From Clostridia bacterium (GTDB lineage: Bacteria > Bacillota > Clostridia > Christensenellales > Aristaeellaceae): DNA of 61,755 nucleotides. The position numbers and the translations under genes were made by a program. Shown here one piece after another: positions 21,215-30,177 of this stretch (positions are counted from its first letter, which is position 1; each line of letters begins with the position of its first letter). The stretch is taken from the NCBI GenBank assembly GCA_017547805.1, contig JAFYOR010000087.1:1-61755 (forward strand), written 5' to 3'. The notes under the pieces were generated by a model, which saw only the letters and a program-made list of their open reading frames with translations, ran no database searches and had not been told where the DNA came from.

Positions 21215-21975
21215 GCCTGACCCGTCTCGCGCTGCGTTTTGCAGCGCCTGTCCCAAGGATCGAAGACTTTGACCGTTATCTCTTCATCGGGCCGCATCCC
21301 GACGACATTGAAATCGGCGCCGGCGCCACCGCTGCCAAGCTCGCCGCCAGCGGCAAGCAGGTCTGCTTCCTCATCTGTACCGACGGACGCTACGGCGAAG
21401 GTCATGTGCCAGAAACGGGCGATGCGCTCGCTGCGCTGCGCCGGGATGAGGCCATCCGCGCCGCTGCCGTGCTCGGCGTTCACGACGTCCGCTTTCTTGA
21501 TCTGTGCGACGGTGGATTCTATGAGCAGGATGCGCTGCTGTTCAGCCTTGCAAAGGTTGTCGGAGAGTTCGCGCCGGATATAATCCTTGCGCCGGATCCC
21601 TGCGTCGGCTCCGAAGGACATCCCGACCATCTGAACGCCGGTCGCGCCGCGCAGCAGATCGCCGTATGCGCCGTCCATCGCGGCATCATGGCGCGTTATG
21701 GCGCGGAGAATGCGCCTGTTCAGGCTATTGCTTTTTATATGACCGCCAAGCCCAACCGTTTTGTCCGCACGGCGGGCTTCATCAAAAGGCAATTCAGCGC
21801 CATTTTTGATTGCTTCCCCAGCCAGTTTCCGCCGCAGGATCCCACCGGAAAGAGCATCGCGCTGTATCTCAAGCTGCGCGCGCTTGACTTCGGGCTGCGC
21901 AGCTTCAAGGGCTGCGCGGAGGGGTTCCGCGTGCTCGGCGCGCTTCACATGCACTGCATGCCGGAAATGGACTGA
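21211..21975 (+). CDS. PIG-L (LmbE-like) family deacetylase
   Basis: 254 residues with the zinc motif GPHPDDIEIG (His29, Asp31, Asp32) and the second ligand region GHPDHLNAGRA. PIG-L enzymes remove acetyl groups from N-acetylglucosamine linked to another moiety (GlcNAc-PI, mycothiol and bacillithiol precursors, chitobiose). No signal peptide. It starts within the stop codon of the GPH symporter gene, so transport and deacetylation are coupled. Next to a GH20 N-acetylhexosaminidase, the likely role is deacetylating an imported N-acetylamino-sugar glycoside. Bacillithiol BshB is an alternative but no bsh partner is nearby. Confidence 0.9.
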   Translation: MSLTRLALRFAAPVPRIEDFDRYLFIGPHPDDIEIGAGATAAKLAASGKQVCFLICTDGRYGEGHVPETGDALAALRRDEAIRAAAVLGVHDVRFLDLCDGGFYEQDALLFSLAKVVGEFAPDIILAPDPCVGSEGHPDHLNAGRAAQQIAVCAVHRGIMARYGAENAPVQAIAFYMTAKPNRFVRTAGFIKRQFSAIFDCFPSQFPPQDPTGKSIALYLKLRALDFGLRSFKGCAEGFRVLGALHMHCMPEMD

Positions 21976-21981
21976 GCCGAA

Positions 21982-22010
21982 TTGATCTGCCCCGCGTTCC
22001 ATGCTATACT
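21982..22010 (+). promoter_or_regulatory. Promoter of the GH20 gene
   Basis: TTGATC (21982-21987), 17-nt spacer, TATACT (22005-22010), 33 nt before the start codon. Confidence 0.7.
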
Positions 22011-22043
22011 GTAACCATCTACTTTTCCTAGGAGGCGAATGCT

Positions 22044-23828
22044 ATGTTGCTCTTCCCTCAGCCCCGAAACATGGAGATTCTTGACGGTACCTATCAGCCC
22101 AAGCATGATTATTCCGCCTGTGATCTCGTCTCTTTTTTCAAGACCGTTCAAAACGGTTGTGATGAGGTCAGCGTCGCCTCCGCACCGCTGCTCGGGCGTG
22201 AAGAATACCGCCTGAGCGTGGATGCGCAGGGCCTGCACATCGAAGCCTCCTGCGAGGAAGGTCTTTTCCGCGCGGCCACCTCTGCCCATCAGCTGCTGCG
22301 CCGGGAAAGCATCCCCTTTCTGCGCCTTGCTGACAAGCCGGATATCGCCCGGCGCGGCTACATGCTGGATATCAGCCGCGGCCGCATGCCCCGCATGCAG
22401 ACCATCAAGTCGATGATCGATTTCCTCGCCGCGCTCAAATACAACGAATTCCAGCTCTACATGGAGGGCGACTGCTTTAAGTACGCCGCTTATCCCGAGG
22501 AGACGGCTGGCTTTGACTGCCTGACCCCGGAAAATATCCGCGAGCTGGATGCCTACTGCCGGGAACGCTTCATCGATCTTGTTCCCAACCAGAATTCGTT
22601 TGGTCACATGTACACATGGCTCAAAAAGCCCGCCTTCCATCATCTGGGGCTGTTTGAGCACGAGGAGGACGTTCCCTCCACGCTCAATCCGCTGCTGCCG
22701 GAGAGCTTTGAGTTCATGAAGAACCTCTACGCTTCCCTCCTGCCGCACTTCTCCTCCCAGTATGTCAACATCGGTCTTGACGAGGCGTACGGTCTTGGCA
22801 AGTTCCAGATCGAGGAATATTGCCGGGAAAAGGGCAAGGACGTCGTTTTCATGGAATGGCTCAACAAGCTAAGCGACCATATCACGGCGACCTACGGCAA
22901 GACCGTCATGTTCTGGGCGGACATGATCTACAATTATCCTCAGAGCTATCACATGGTGCCCAAGGATGCCGTGGCGCTTGAATGGGGCTACGAGCTGATC
23001 CAGTCCCAGCGAATGACCGACCACTGCATCGCCTACCGGAATGCGGGCGTGCGCTACTACGTCTGCCCTTCCGTCAATACGCACGGCAGCTTCACCAGCC
23101 GCATGGATGTGACCACCTTCAACATCCGCACCTGCGCGGAGCTGGCGGTGGAATACGGCGCGGAAGGCCTGCTGCTGACCGACTGGGGCGACGGCGGACA
23201 TCCGCAGAGCTGGGTATGGAGCATGACGCCCATTGCACTCTCCGGTCAGTACGGCTGGAACACCGGCGCGCCGCAGGATGGCGAATCCTTCAAGGCCGAT
23301 TTTATCCGCAATGCGGAGCGGTTTGTGGACGACGTGTTCTTTGGCGGTCAGCCGGTCTCCCGCCTGATGTACCGCATGGCCAACTACTACCTGCTGGAGC
23401 CTGAGCGCCTGCATGTGTGCACAATGAGCGCCAAGCAGCTCGTCCTTCCGCTGCATCAGACGAAATATGCGCATCTGTTTGACATGAAGGACAGCGGCGA
23501 CGATTTCTACTTTAACAATGTCACCGATTATGTGCGCCGCGTTCAGGCGGACATCGAGAAGCTGTCCATTGACGAGCGCCTTAAGCGCGAAATCCGACTG
23601 ACCGCGCAGATGATCGAGCTGGGCAGCGAGTTCTGCAAGGTCAAGCTCCATCCGCAGGATTCCGTGGATCAGGTGGATTCCCTCGTCGCGCTCATCGACA
23701 AGATTCTGCCGGAGTACATCGAAATCTGGAATTTCCGCAACTTTGAGCAGGGCATCAGCCGCTTCCTCAATCACATTTATGCCCGGCGCGAAGAGCTGCT
23801 GGCGCTGAAGAATGGCGCGGCTGAATAA
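22044..23828 (+). CDS. GH20 family beta-N-acetylhexosaminidase
   Basis: 594 residues, intracellular (no signal peptide). A short N-terminal GH20b-like domain precedes the TIM barrel: RRGYMLDISRGRMPRMQTIKS opens the barrel and YVNIGLDEAYGLG holds the catalytic Asp246-Glu247 pair for substrate-assisted catalysis. It should release terminal beta-GlcNAc or GalNAc from imported oligosaccharides. Start ATG 22044 after CTAGGAGGCGAATGCT. It has its own promoter but lies directly behind the GPH symporter/PIG-L pair. A two-hairpin repeat and a terminator follow the stop codon. The exact linkage is not visible. Confidence 0.92.
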   Translation: MLLFPQPRNMEILDGTYQPKHDYSACDLVSFFKTVQNGCDEVSVASAPLLGREEYRLSVDAQGLHIEASCEEGLFRAATSAHQLLRRESIPFLRLADKPDIARRGYMLDISRGRMPRMQTIKSMIDFLAALKYNEFQLYMEGDCFKYAAYPEETAGFDCLTPENIRELDAYCRERFIDLVPNQNSFGHMYTWLKKPAFHHLGLFEHEEDVPSTLNPLLPESFEFMKNLYASLLPHFSSQYVNIGLDEAYGLGKFQIEEYCREKGKDVVFMEWLNKLSDHITATYGKTVMFWADMIYNYPQSYHMVPKDAVALEWGYELIQSQRMTDHCIAYRNAGVRYYVCPSVNTHGSFTSRMDVTTFNIRTCAELAVEYGAEGLLLTDWGDGGHPQSWVWSMTPIALSGQYGWNTGAPQDGESFKADFIRNAERFVDDVFFGGQPVSRLMYRMANYYLLEPERLHVCTMSAKQLVLPLHQTKYAHLFDMKDSGDDFYFNNVTDYVRRVQADIEKLSIDERLKREIRLTAQMIELGSEFCKVKLHPQDSVDQVDSLVALIDKILPEYIEIWNFRNFEQGISRFLNHIYARREELLALKNGAAE

Positions 23829-23846
23829 GAAAGTTTCTTATAAACC

Positions 23847-23924
23847 GCGCGAAGCGAAGAAGGGAGTCTGAGGGATGGAATCCCTCAGGCAGGGTTTCAG
23901 GGGCAGCCGCCCCTGACGTCCCCC
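23847..23924 (+). repeat. Two-hairpin intergenic repeat, copy A
   Basis: GCGCGAAGCGAAGAAGGGA, hairpin 1 CTGAGGGAT-GGA-ATCCCTCAG, spacer GCAGGGTTT, hairpin 2 CAGGGGC-AGCC-GCCCCTG, then ACGTCCCCC. It matches copies B (51209), C (60274, reverse) and D (51358, reverse) in plan, with different but still paired arm sequences. Confidence 0.8.
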
Positions 23925-23943
23925 GATAAACCAAAAATATGTC

Positions 23944-23980
23944 AGGAGCCGAGGGCAATGCCTTCGGCTCCTGTTTGTTC
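23944..23980 (+). terminator. Terminator after GH20 gene
   Basis: AGGAGCCGAGGGC / GCCTTCGGCTCCT stem, AAT loop, GTTTGTT tail. Confidence 0.75.
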
Positions 23981-24011
23981 ATATGGGATACGTTGGACGG
24001 CTTTAAGTGCC

Positions 24012-24743
24012 TTAGTCCTCCAGCAGGAAGGCGACCAGATCCGGGAAGGTCGTATAATCGTCCACGCACAGGAACGGGATATCGGACAGATACACCGACT
24101 CGTCATTGCCGCCCGTGCCGTAGTCATCACCGATGAACAGCACGTTCTCGTGCGCAATGCCCTGTTCACGGCAGTACAGATCCAGCGCGTAATACTTATT
24201 ATAGGGCTTGGGCGCCATATCAAAGGAAGAGGAGCCGCCCACAAACACACAGTAATCGCTGAACGCCTCGCACACCTCAGCGTAGATCCTGCGGCGCTTT
24301 ACGCGATCCGGATCAAACGCCAGCTTGTCCTCCTGCTTCGCCTTCGTGCCCAGAATCGGGAACGTCAGGCAGCCGGAGGGATGATACTCGACATTGTCGC
24401 CGGCATATTCCGTATAACCGTACTTCTCGCGGAAGGCCGTCACCTTCGCCTCGATCGGCGCGCGGTCCGGCGCGAGAATCGTTTCGTTGCGCTGCATGTC
24501 CATCCCGCCCGTCTGCGGGTTATAGGTCGCGTACTGCATGCCGTAATTGCCGATGATGTCGATCGGGAACTGCTCCATCTGATTGAAGATGCGCATCACC
24601 TGACCCGCGCCGACCATCATCAGCTTATATTTTTCGCTCAGGCGCACCAGCGTTTCGCGCGTGCGCGGCGCCATGGGCTGCTTATGCTGAGTCAGCGTGC
24701 CGTCAAGGTCCATGGCGATGACCCGAATCTTGCTCTTGTCCAT
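24012..24743 (-). CDS. HAD-superfamily (type IIB-like) phosphatase
   Basis: 243 residues. Motif I VIAMDLDGTLT supplies the nucleophile Asp12 and acid/base Asp14; FIGDDYGTGGNDESV near the C-terminus is motif IV, and a cap domain with GNYGMQYATYN sits between, as in Cof/phosphomannomutase-like HAD proteins. The start at 24743 follows GAGGGAGAAATC. It lies 10 bp behind the sn-glycerol-1-phosphate dehydrogenase gene and surely shares its transcript, so the substrate may be glycerol-1-phosphate or a derived phosphate ester. That link is an inference. Confidence 0.88.
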   Translation of the reverse strand: MDKSKIRVIAMDLDGTLTQHKQPMAPRTRETLVRLSEKYKLMMVGAGQVMRIFNQMEQFPIDIIGNYGMQYATYNPQTGGMDMQRNETILAPDRAPIEAKVTAFREKYGYTEYAGDNVEYHPSGCLTFPILGTKAKQEDKLAFDPDRVKRRRIYAEVCEAFSDYCVFVGGSSSFDMAPKPYNKYYALDLYCREQGIAHENVLFIGDDYGTGGNDESVYLSDIPFLCVDDYTTFPDLVAFLLED

Positions 24744-24753
24744 GATTTCTCCC

Positions 24754-26010
24754 TCACACAAACAGATCATAGTACAGCCACAGCACGCTGTAGCGGTCCT
24801 TGAGATCCTTACCAAACTTCAGCGCGTCATCGATCTTCTTATCGCCGTACATCGCAGCAAACTGCGCCGCGTCAAGGCCGATGCTCTGCACATACTCCGT
24901 CATCTGCCTGGAAGACGGCGCCTCGCTCAGCACCTGACAGATCTCCTGCCACTTCTTCGCATGGATGCCGCTGCGGTCCTCGCCGTACCAGCCCATCTTC
25001 GCCTGCAGGGCGATGACACTGTCCGCAATCTTTCCGTACATCCGGCGGATATTCTCCTCCCACGCCTCGCGGCTCATCGCCTCATGCGCTGCCGGAGCGT
25101 CCAGCGCGAGAATCTTTTCGCGGATCTTCTGGGTATAGATGCTGGAATACACGACGTCCGTGCCGTGCATAAAGTACGGTTCGTCATTGAGGATGCCGAC
25201 GATCTCAAAGAAGTGGGACAGATGGTGCTCGCTGCCGGACGCCGGGCGGGAATTGCCCACCAGCGCCATCGCAACGCCCACGCCGACGATCGCTTCCATC
25301 AGCGTTTCAATCGCCTGCGGATCGCGCGCGAGCAGCTTTTCGCCCAGATCGCGGGTCTTGACCACCATGTCCATCGTCAGGTCGTAAACGTACTGGCAGA
25401 AGTATTCGCCGCGAACCACGCGCGCCAGCTTCCAGTCGTTCAGGCAGGAATACTTGCCGAGGATGTCGCCATAACCGGACTGGATCATCTCCATCGGCGC
25501 ATCCTTGAGCACGTCGATATCGCCGATAATGACCTTGGGCACATGCGCGCTGTAGGTCACCTTCATGCCGCCCATGATCATCGCCGCACCGACGGAAGCA
25601 TAGCCGTCCATCGACGGCGCGGTGGCAACGATAAAATACGGGAGCTTCCGCTCAAAAGAAACGTACTTGCAGATATCCTGAATGACGCCGGAGCCAACGC
25701 CGACGATCAGATCCGTCTGATCCGAGATGCGAGCAAAGACCTCCTCGCAGGCCTCCTCATTGGGAATTACGAGGCCTTCGCGCACAAAAACATGCTCGCA
25801 TTCAAGCCGCTGACCGATCTGCGCCTTGATTTCCTCGCCGCAGGCGGCGTAGGTATTGGTATCCGCCACAAGCAGCACATGCTGATACGCCCCAAGGAGC
25901 GCGCCCAGCTTCCTGTTCGCGCCCTTTTCAATGATGATGTGCTCGATAGCGCACGTATGATTCCTGCCGCATTCACAAGCCTTGCCCTTAAGCAGCTCTT
26001 CAAAGTTCAT
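24754..26010 (-). CDS. egsA: sn-glycerol-1-phosphate dehydrogenase (AraM/EgsA family)
   Basis: 418 residues of the iron-containing/glycerol-dehydrogenase superfamily. It begins with a cysteine/histidine-rich KACECGRNHTCAIEHIII typical of AraM proteins; the NAD-binding loop is GVGSGVIQDICKYVS, followed by ATAPSMDGYASVGAAMI, and the metal-site histidines are in SEHHLSHFFE. It reduces dihydroxyacetone phosphate to sn-glycerol-1-phosphate, the archaeal-type stereoisomer, used in some Bacillota for prenylated glycerol lipids. Start at 26010 after AAAGGAGTGCCGGGA, promoter at 26071-26099. Operon with a HAD phosphatase. Confidence 0.9.
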   Translation of the reverse strand: MNFEELLKGKACECGRNHTCAIEHIIIEKGANRKLGALLGAYQHVLLVADTNTYAACGEEIKAQIGQRLECEHVFVREGLVIPNEEACEEVFARISDQTDLIVGVGSGVIQDICKYVSFERKLPYFIVATAPSMDGYASVGAAMIMGGMKVTYSAHVPKVIIGDIDVLKDAPMEMIQSGYGDILGKYSCLNDWKLARVVRGEYFCQYVYDLTMDMVVKTRDLGEKLLARDPQAIETLMEAIVGVGVAMALVGNSRPASGSEHHLSHFFEIVGILNDEPYFMHGTDVVYSSIYTQKIREKILALDAPAAHEAMSREAWEENIRRMYGKIADSVIALQAKMGWYGEDRSGIHAKKWQEICQVLSEAPSSRQMTEYVQSIGLDAAQFAAMYGDKKIDDALKFGKDLKDRYSVLWLYYDLFV

Positions 26011-26070
26011 TCCCGGCACTCCTTTTATCCGCTGATTTCTATCCATAGCCGCACATGCGGTGCTGATTTC

Positions 26071-26099
26071 ATTGTAATGGTTTTATTTGGAAACTGCAA
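26071..26099 (-). promoter_or_regulatory. Promoter of the egsA-HAD operon
   Basis: On the minus strand: TTGCAG, 17-nt spacer, TACAAT (complement 26071-26076). Confidence 0.65.
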
Positions 26100-26124
26100 G
26101 ATCCATTTTCCGACTTTTCGCTCA

Positions 26125-26158
26125 CGATAAAGGGGCGACCGGTATAACCGGCCGCCCC
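26125..26158 (-). terminator. Terminator after the ABC importer operon
   Basis: GGGGCGACCGG / CCGGCCGCCCC stem (26132-26142, 26148-26158); the minus-strand tail is TTTATCG. One mismatch; short T run. Confidence 0.6.
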
Positions 26159-26200
26159 CTGTCTATGACGTTTTGTCTGAGGATTTAGAACCTGCCCTGA

Positions 26201-27220
26201 TTACTGAGCAGAAACCTTGGCCCACAGCGCGTTCCACTTGTCCAGGATCGCAGACTTGTTCTCGGTCAGGAACGGAACGTCACGGTTCGCCCAGACGATC
26301 TCATTGGACGGCTTGAGCCAGGCGTTCTCCGGCACTTCGTAGCCGGCGTTGGTGTAGCGCAGCGTGCCCTGCTGATAGGCAGCCAGAGCGGTCTGGCCTT
26401 CGGCGGAGCAGATGAAGTCGATGAACAGCTTGCCGTTCTCCGGGTTCGGGCCGCCCTTGATGAGCGCGCAGCCGAAGGCGGAAGCGGAGGTGCCGTTGGT
26501 CGGGTACTGCAGGCGGATGTTGGTCGCGCCGTCGCGGACGAGGCCAACCGCGCCGTCTTCATAGGTCAGGCCCACGACGTATTCGCCGGCCTGGGTGTTC
26601 TTGAAGACGCCGGAGGAGGAGCCGAGGATGACGAGGTTGGGCATGAGCTTCTCGATGTAGGCCCAGGCTTCCTCGGTGTCATGGCCGTAAACCGCCATGA
26701 TGTTGGAGAGGTTGTTCCACGCGGAAGAGGAGCTGTTCGGGTCAGCGGTGGCGATCATGCCCTTGAGCTTGGGATCGAGCAGGTCTTCGTAGGACTCGAT
26801 CTTCAGGCCCAGCTCCGCCTCGAGCTCTTCGTTGACGACGAAGACGACCGTGGACAGGTGATCCATGGAGTACAGGCCGTTGGGAGAGGTGTAGCCCGGC
26901 ATATTCTGCGCGTCGTACTCGGAAACCCATGCCTCGAAGATGTCGGCGTACGCCTGACCGTCGGAGTCGGCCATGCCGCCCCAGACGAGGTCGCCCTGCG
27001 GGTTGCCGGCTTCACCGGCGATACGGGTGGTCAGCTCACCGGCGGAGCCGTTGGTGACGATAACTTCGATGTCCGGATACTTCTCGTTAAAGCAGGTGAT
27101 CAGGGCGTCGAGGTCGGCTTCGGTCATGGTGGAATAGAGCTGGACTTCGCTGCCCGCAAACGCGACGGACAGGCTCAGAACCATGATCAGGGAGAGCGCG
27201 AGGGTCAGGATCTTTTTCAT
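26201..27220 (-). CDS. ABC transporter substrate-binding protein, FbpA/FutA-like
   Basis: 339 residues, exported. The signal peptide MKKILTLALSLIMVLSLSVAFA ends without a lipobox cysteine, so the mature protein (from GSEVQLYSTMTEADLD) appears soluble. The fold class is the iron(III)/polyamine/2-aminoethylphosphonate group: GELTTRIAGEAGNPQGDLVWGG, WNNLSNIMAVYG, VVGLTYEDGAV. Ligand could be ferric iron, phosphonate or phosphosugar; the key residues do not decide. Starts at 27220 after AAAAGGAGAACAC. Last gene of the operon ATPase-permease-SBP, 60 bp behind the permease with a small hairpin in the gap. Confidence 0.88.
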   Translation of the reverse strand: MKKILTLALSLIMVLSLSVAFAGSEVQLYSTMTEADLDALITCFNEKYPDIEVIVTNGSAGELTTRIAGEAGNPQGDLVWGGMADSDGQAYADIFEAWVSEYDAQNMPGYTSPNGLYSMDHLSTVVFVVNEELEAELGLKIESYEDLLDPKLKGMIATADPNSSSSAWNNLSNIMAVYGHDTEEAWAYIEKLMPNLVILGSSSGVFKNTQAGEYVVGLTYEDGAVGLVRDGATNIRLQYPTNGTSASAFGCALIKGGPNPENGKLFIDFICSAEGQTALAAYQQGTLRYTNAGYEVPENAWLKPSNEIVWANRDVPFLTENKSAILDKWNALWAKVSAQ

Positions 27221-27249
27221 CGTGTGTTCTCCTTTTTGTTTTTTATCGC

Positions 27250-27271
27250 TATTGCGGATTCCGCCGCAATA
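27250..27271 (-). other. Intercistronic stem-loop before the binding-protein gene
   Basis: TATTGCGG / CCGCAATA 8-bp stem with a 6-nt loop in the 60-nt gap between the permease and binding-protein genes. It may stabilise the downstream binding-protein message so that more of it is made than of the permease. Confidence 0.5.
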
Positions 27272-27280
27272 AAGCCTTGG

Positions 27281-28936
27281 TTACAGACGCACATCCTCCG
27301 ACTTGCTGACCTTGAGATAGAGCAGCAGGGAGAGCGTGGTGACCGCCGTGAGGATCGCCGCAAACGCTGCGGCAATGCCGTCGTTTCCGCGCAGGATGGC
27401 CAGATACGTGGACATCGTCAGCGTGATCGACTTATTGCTGTAGAGGATGATGGAAGAAGACAGCTCCGTTACGATCGCCACCCAGGAAAGGATCGCGCCA
27501 GACAGGATGCCGTTGGCCATCATCGGAACGGTGATCAGCGCGAAGGTCTTTGCCTTGGATGCGCCAAGGGAAATCGCCGCCTCCTCAATGCTGGGCGATA
27601 TCTGCATCAGCGTCGCCGTGGCGGAGCGGATGGTATACGGCAGTCTTCTGATGACGAAAGAGATCACCATGATCGCAAACGTACCGGTCAGCGCAAACGG
27701 CTTCTTGCCGAACGCCAGCAGCATCGACAAACCCACGACTGCGCCCGGCATGATGTAGGGCAGCATGGAGATCGTATCGATCGTGTTGTTGAGCACGCTG
27801 GAACGGCGCACGACCAGATAAGCAATCAGCACGGCAAGGATGATGATGATCGCCAGCGCAATAATGCCCATGATCGCGGTGTTGTTGATCGAGCGGCTGA
27901 GCAGCTTCTTGCTCGCCTGCACGTAGTTGGATACGCCGTACGTGCCCTGACGGATCGAACCCTTATAATCACAGAAGGAGAGATAGATGATGTAGAGCTG
28001 CGGCATGAAGGCGATGCCCACCAGCACATAGCAGTACAGGTGCATCAGGAAGCCCGCAATGCCCTTGGCTTCCTTCTTCTCCACCGGATGCAGCGCATTC
28101 ATGGAGAACTTGAAGCGGCTGGTGCCCCACTTCTGGAAGAAGAAGACGATCGCCGTGATCACAATCGCCACGACCGCGAGCGCCGCAGCAAAGTTCCGGT
28201 TGGTGCCGCCCTCGCCCAGATACGCATTATAGATCATGACCGGGAAGGTCTGATAGCCTTCGCCGATGAGCATGGGCGTTCCAAAGTCCGCAAACGCCTG
28301 CATGAAGACCATCAGCGCAGCGGCGAGGATCGTAGGCATGGACAGCGCAAGGACGATGCGGATCAGGCGCTTTATGCCCGTGCAGCCCATGTTGGCAGCC
28401 GCCTCCATGAGCGTGTTGTCGATGTTCTTGAACGCGCCGTTCATGTAGATGAACACCAGCGGGAAGAACTTGAGGGACTGAACCAGCAGGATGCCCTTGA
28501 AGCCGTAGATTGCCGGCATCTTAAAGCCGATCAGCGCGGAAACCGCCTTGGTGATCGCGCCGCTGCGTCCCAGCAGCAGGATCCACGAATATGCGCCGAT
28601 GAAGGGCGCGGACATGCTGCAAAGGATCGAGACGACGAAGAGCATCTTCGCGCCGCGGATCTTGTAAAACGAATAGAAATACGCAATCGGAATGCCCAGC
28701 AGCAGCGAGACAACCGTCGCAGCGACGGTGACCTTCACGCTGTTCAAGATAGGCTTGAGATAGTAGCCGTTGGTGTAGGTGAAAAACCGGTGGAAATTCT
28801 CAAAGGAGAACTCGCCCGCCTCATTGTAGACGGACTGCTTGAGCAGACCCATCAGCGGGAAAGCCAGGAAGATGATGAAGATCGCAAGAAGCAGGATCGA
28901 TATGCCGAGCCAGCCGTCGCGCTTATTGCTTTTCAC
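27281..28936 (-). CDS. ABC transporter permease, fused two-domain (FbpB-like)
   Basis: 551 residues, about 12 transmembrane helices, built from two homologous permease halves of about 270 residues each, as in FbpB/ThiP-type importers. Two EAA-like coupling loops are visible: LMEAAANMGCTGIKRL in the first half and IEEAAISLGASKAKTF in the second. The start is GTG at 28936, preceded by GGGGAGGAGCTAGAGC. It is separated from the ATPase gene by 16 bp and from the binding protein gene by 60 bp. It forms the membrane pore for the FbpA-like ligand. Confidence 0.9.
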   Translation of the reverse strand: MKSNKRDGWLGISILLLAIFIIFLAFPLMGLLKQSVYNEAGEFSFENFHRFFTYTNGYYLKPILNSVKVTVAATVVSLLLGIPIAYFYSFYKIRGAKMLFVVSILCSMSAPFIGAYSWILLLGRSGAITKAVSALIGFKMPAIYGFKGILLVQSLKFFPLVFIYMNGAFKNIDNTLMEAAANMGCTGIKRLIRIVLALSMPTILAAALMVFMQAFADFGTPMLIGEGYQTFPVMIYNAYLGEGGTNRNFAAALAVVAIVITAIVFFFQKWGTSRFKFSMNALHPVEKKEAKGIAGFLMHLYCYVLVGIAFMPQLYIIYLSFCDYKGSIRQGTYGVSNYVQASKKLLSRSINNTAIMGIIALAIIIILAVLIAYLVVRRSSVLNNTIDTISMLPYIMPGAVVGLSMLLAFGKKPFALTGTFAIMVISFVIRRLPYTIRSATATLMQISPSIEEAAISLGASKAKTFALITVPMMANGILSGAILSWVAIVTELSSSIILYSNKSITLTMSTYLAILRGNDGIAAAFAAILTAVTTLSLLLYLKVSKSEDVRL

Positions 28937-28952
28937 GCTCTAGCTCCTCCCC

Positions 28953-30071
28953 TCATTGCGCAGCGCAGTCGTTGCGAACGCCGGTGAGCATGTTCGCCGA
29001 ACCGTCGGCAGTGAAGATATTGACCTTATCGGTATTGATGGTCAGCTTGATCTTCGTGCCCGGCTCGATGATGGAATCGATGGAGGATTCCTGAATGATC
29101 TCCGCTTCCTCGCCGGATTCAAGATGGACGAAATAATGCGTCATGAGTCCCAGGAACACGCAGTCATCAACCGTCGCGCCGATGCCGTCCACGGAAGCGT
29201 CGCGGGAAAGGAGCAGCTCCTCCGGACGGATGGACATGACGACGTCCTGCGTCTGCTGATACTTTTCCTGCACGTTGGTCATCTGCGCGCGGTAGCCGCT
29301 GGGCGTGACAAGCCAGCACTTGCCGTCCTTCACCTCCAGCTTCGCCTTCATGACGTTGCTGCGGCCGATGAAGGTGGAAACGAAGAGGTTCGCCGGGCGC
29401 TGATAGATGTTCTTGGGCGTACCCACGTGCTGGATGACGCCGGCGTTCATGACCGCAATGCGGTCGGAAATCGCCATCGCCTCTTCCTGATCATGGGTGA
29501 CATACACGGTCGTGATGCCGACGCTGTGCTGAATGTTCTTGATGACGGTGCGCATCTCCACGCGCAGCTTCGCGTCGAGGTTGGAAAGCGGCTCGTCAAA
29601 GAGCAGCACGTCCGGCTCGATACACAGCGCGCGGGCCAGCGCAACGCGCTGCTGCTGTCCGCCGGAAAGGCGCTCGGGCAGGCGGTCGGCATACTCGTCC
29701 ACGTGCATCAGCTTCATGAACTTGTCCGTCTGCTCCTTCACCTTCTCCTTGGAGAGCTTGCGGTTCTTCAGACCGAACTCGACGTTCTTGCGTACGGTCA
29801 TGTGCGGGAAAATCGCGTAGTTCTGGAACACCATGCCGATGTTGCGCTTGGCCGGATCCAGATCGTTGATGCGCGTATCGTTGAAATAGAATTCGCCGCC
29901 TTCGATGCTGTTGAAGCCAGCGATCATGCGCAGCAGCGTCGTCTTGCCGCAGCCGGAAGGACCCAGCAGCGTGAAAAACTCGCCCTTCTTGATTTCAAGG
30001 CTCAGGTCGGGAATGATGACATTCTCGCCATACTTCTTCAGCGCATGGCGAATGGAAATGCGGTCGCTCAC
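28953..30071 (-). CDS. ABC transporter ATP-binding protein, FbpC-like
   Basis: 372 residues. Walker A GPSGCGKTT, Q-loop FQNYAIFPHMTV, signature LSGGQQQRVALARAL, Walker B VLLFDEPLSNLDAKLR and the H-loop YVTHDQEEA are intact. A C-terminal TOBE/OB-like regulatory domain (about 240-372) follows. GTG start at 30071 behind GGGAGGAAATTACC. First gene of the importer operon, transcribed from the strong promoter at 30178-30206. It powers the FbpB-like permease. Confidence 0.93.
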   Translation of the reverse strand: MSDRISIRHALKKYGENVIIPDLSLEIKKGEFFTLLGPSGCGKTTLLRMIAGFNSIEGGEFYFNDTRINDLDPAKRNIGMVFQNYAIFPHMTVRKNVEFGLKNRKLSKEKVKEQTDKFMKLMHVDEYADRLPERLSGGQQQRVALARALCIEPDVLLFDEPLSNLDAKLRVEMRTVIKNIQHSVGITTVYVTHDQEEAMAISDRIAVMNAGVIQHVGTPKNIYQRPANLFVSTFIGRSNVMKAKLEVKDGKCWLVTPSGYRAQMTNVQEKYQQTQDVVMSIRPEELLLSRDASVDGIGATVDDCVFLGLMTHYFVHLESGEEAEIIQESSIDSIIEPGTKIKLTINTDKVNIFTADGSANMLTGVRNDCAAQ

Positions 30072-30177
30072 GGTAATTTCCTCCCAGATGCTCTGTGTAT
30101 CCGGCCGCAGCTCTGTGCGCCGGCAATACCTGATTCTCTATAGTTTTATTCGATACGAACAATATTCATCTGATTTT

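Noticed and set aside
30072-30177. A riboswitch in the leader of the ABC importer operon
   Set aside because: The leader is only about 100 nt and I could not match any known aptamer core.
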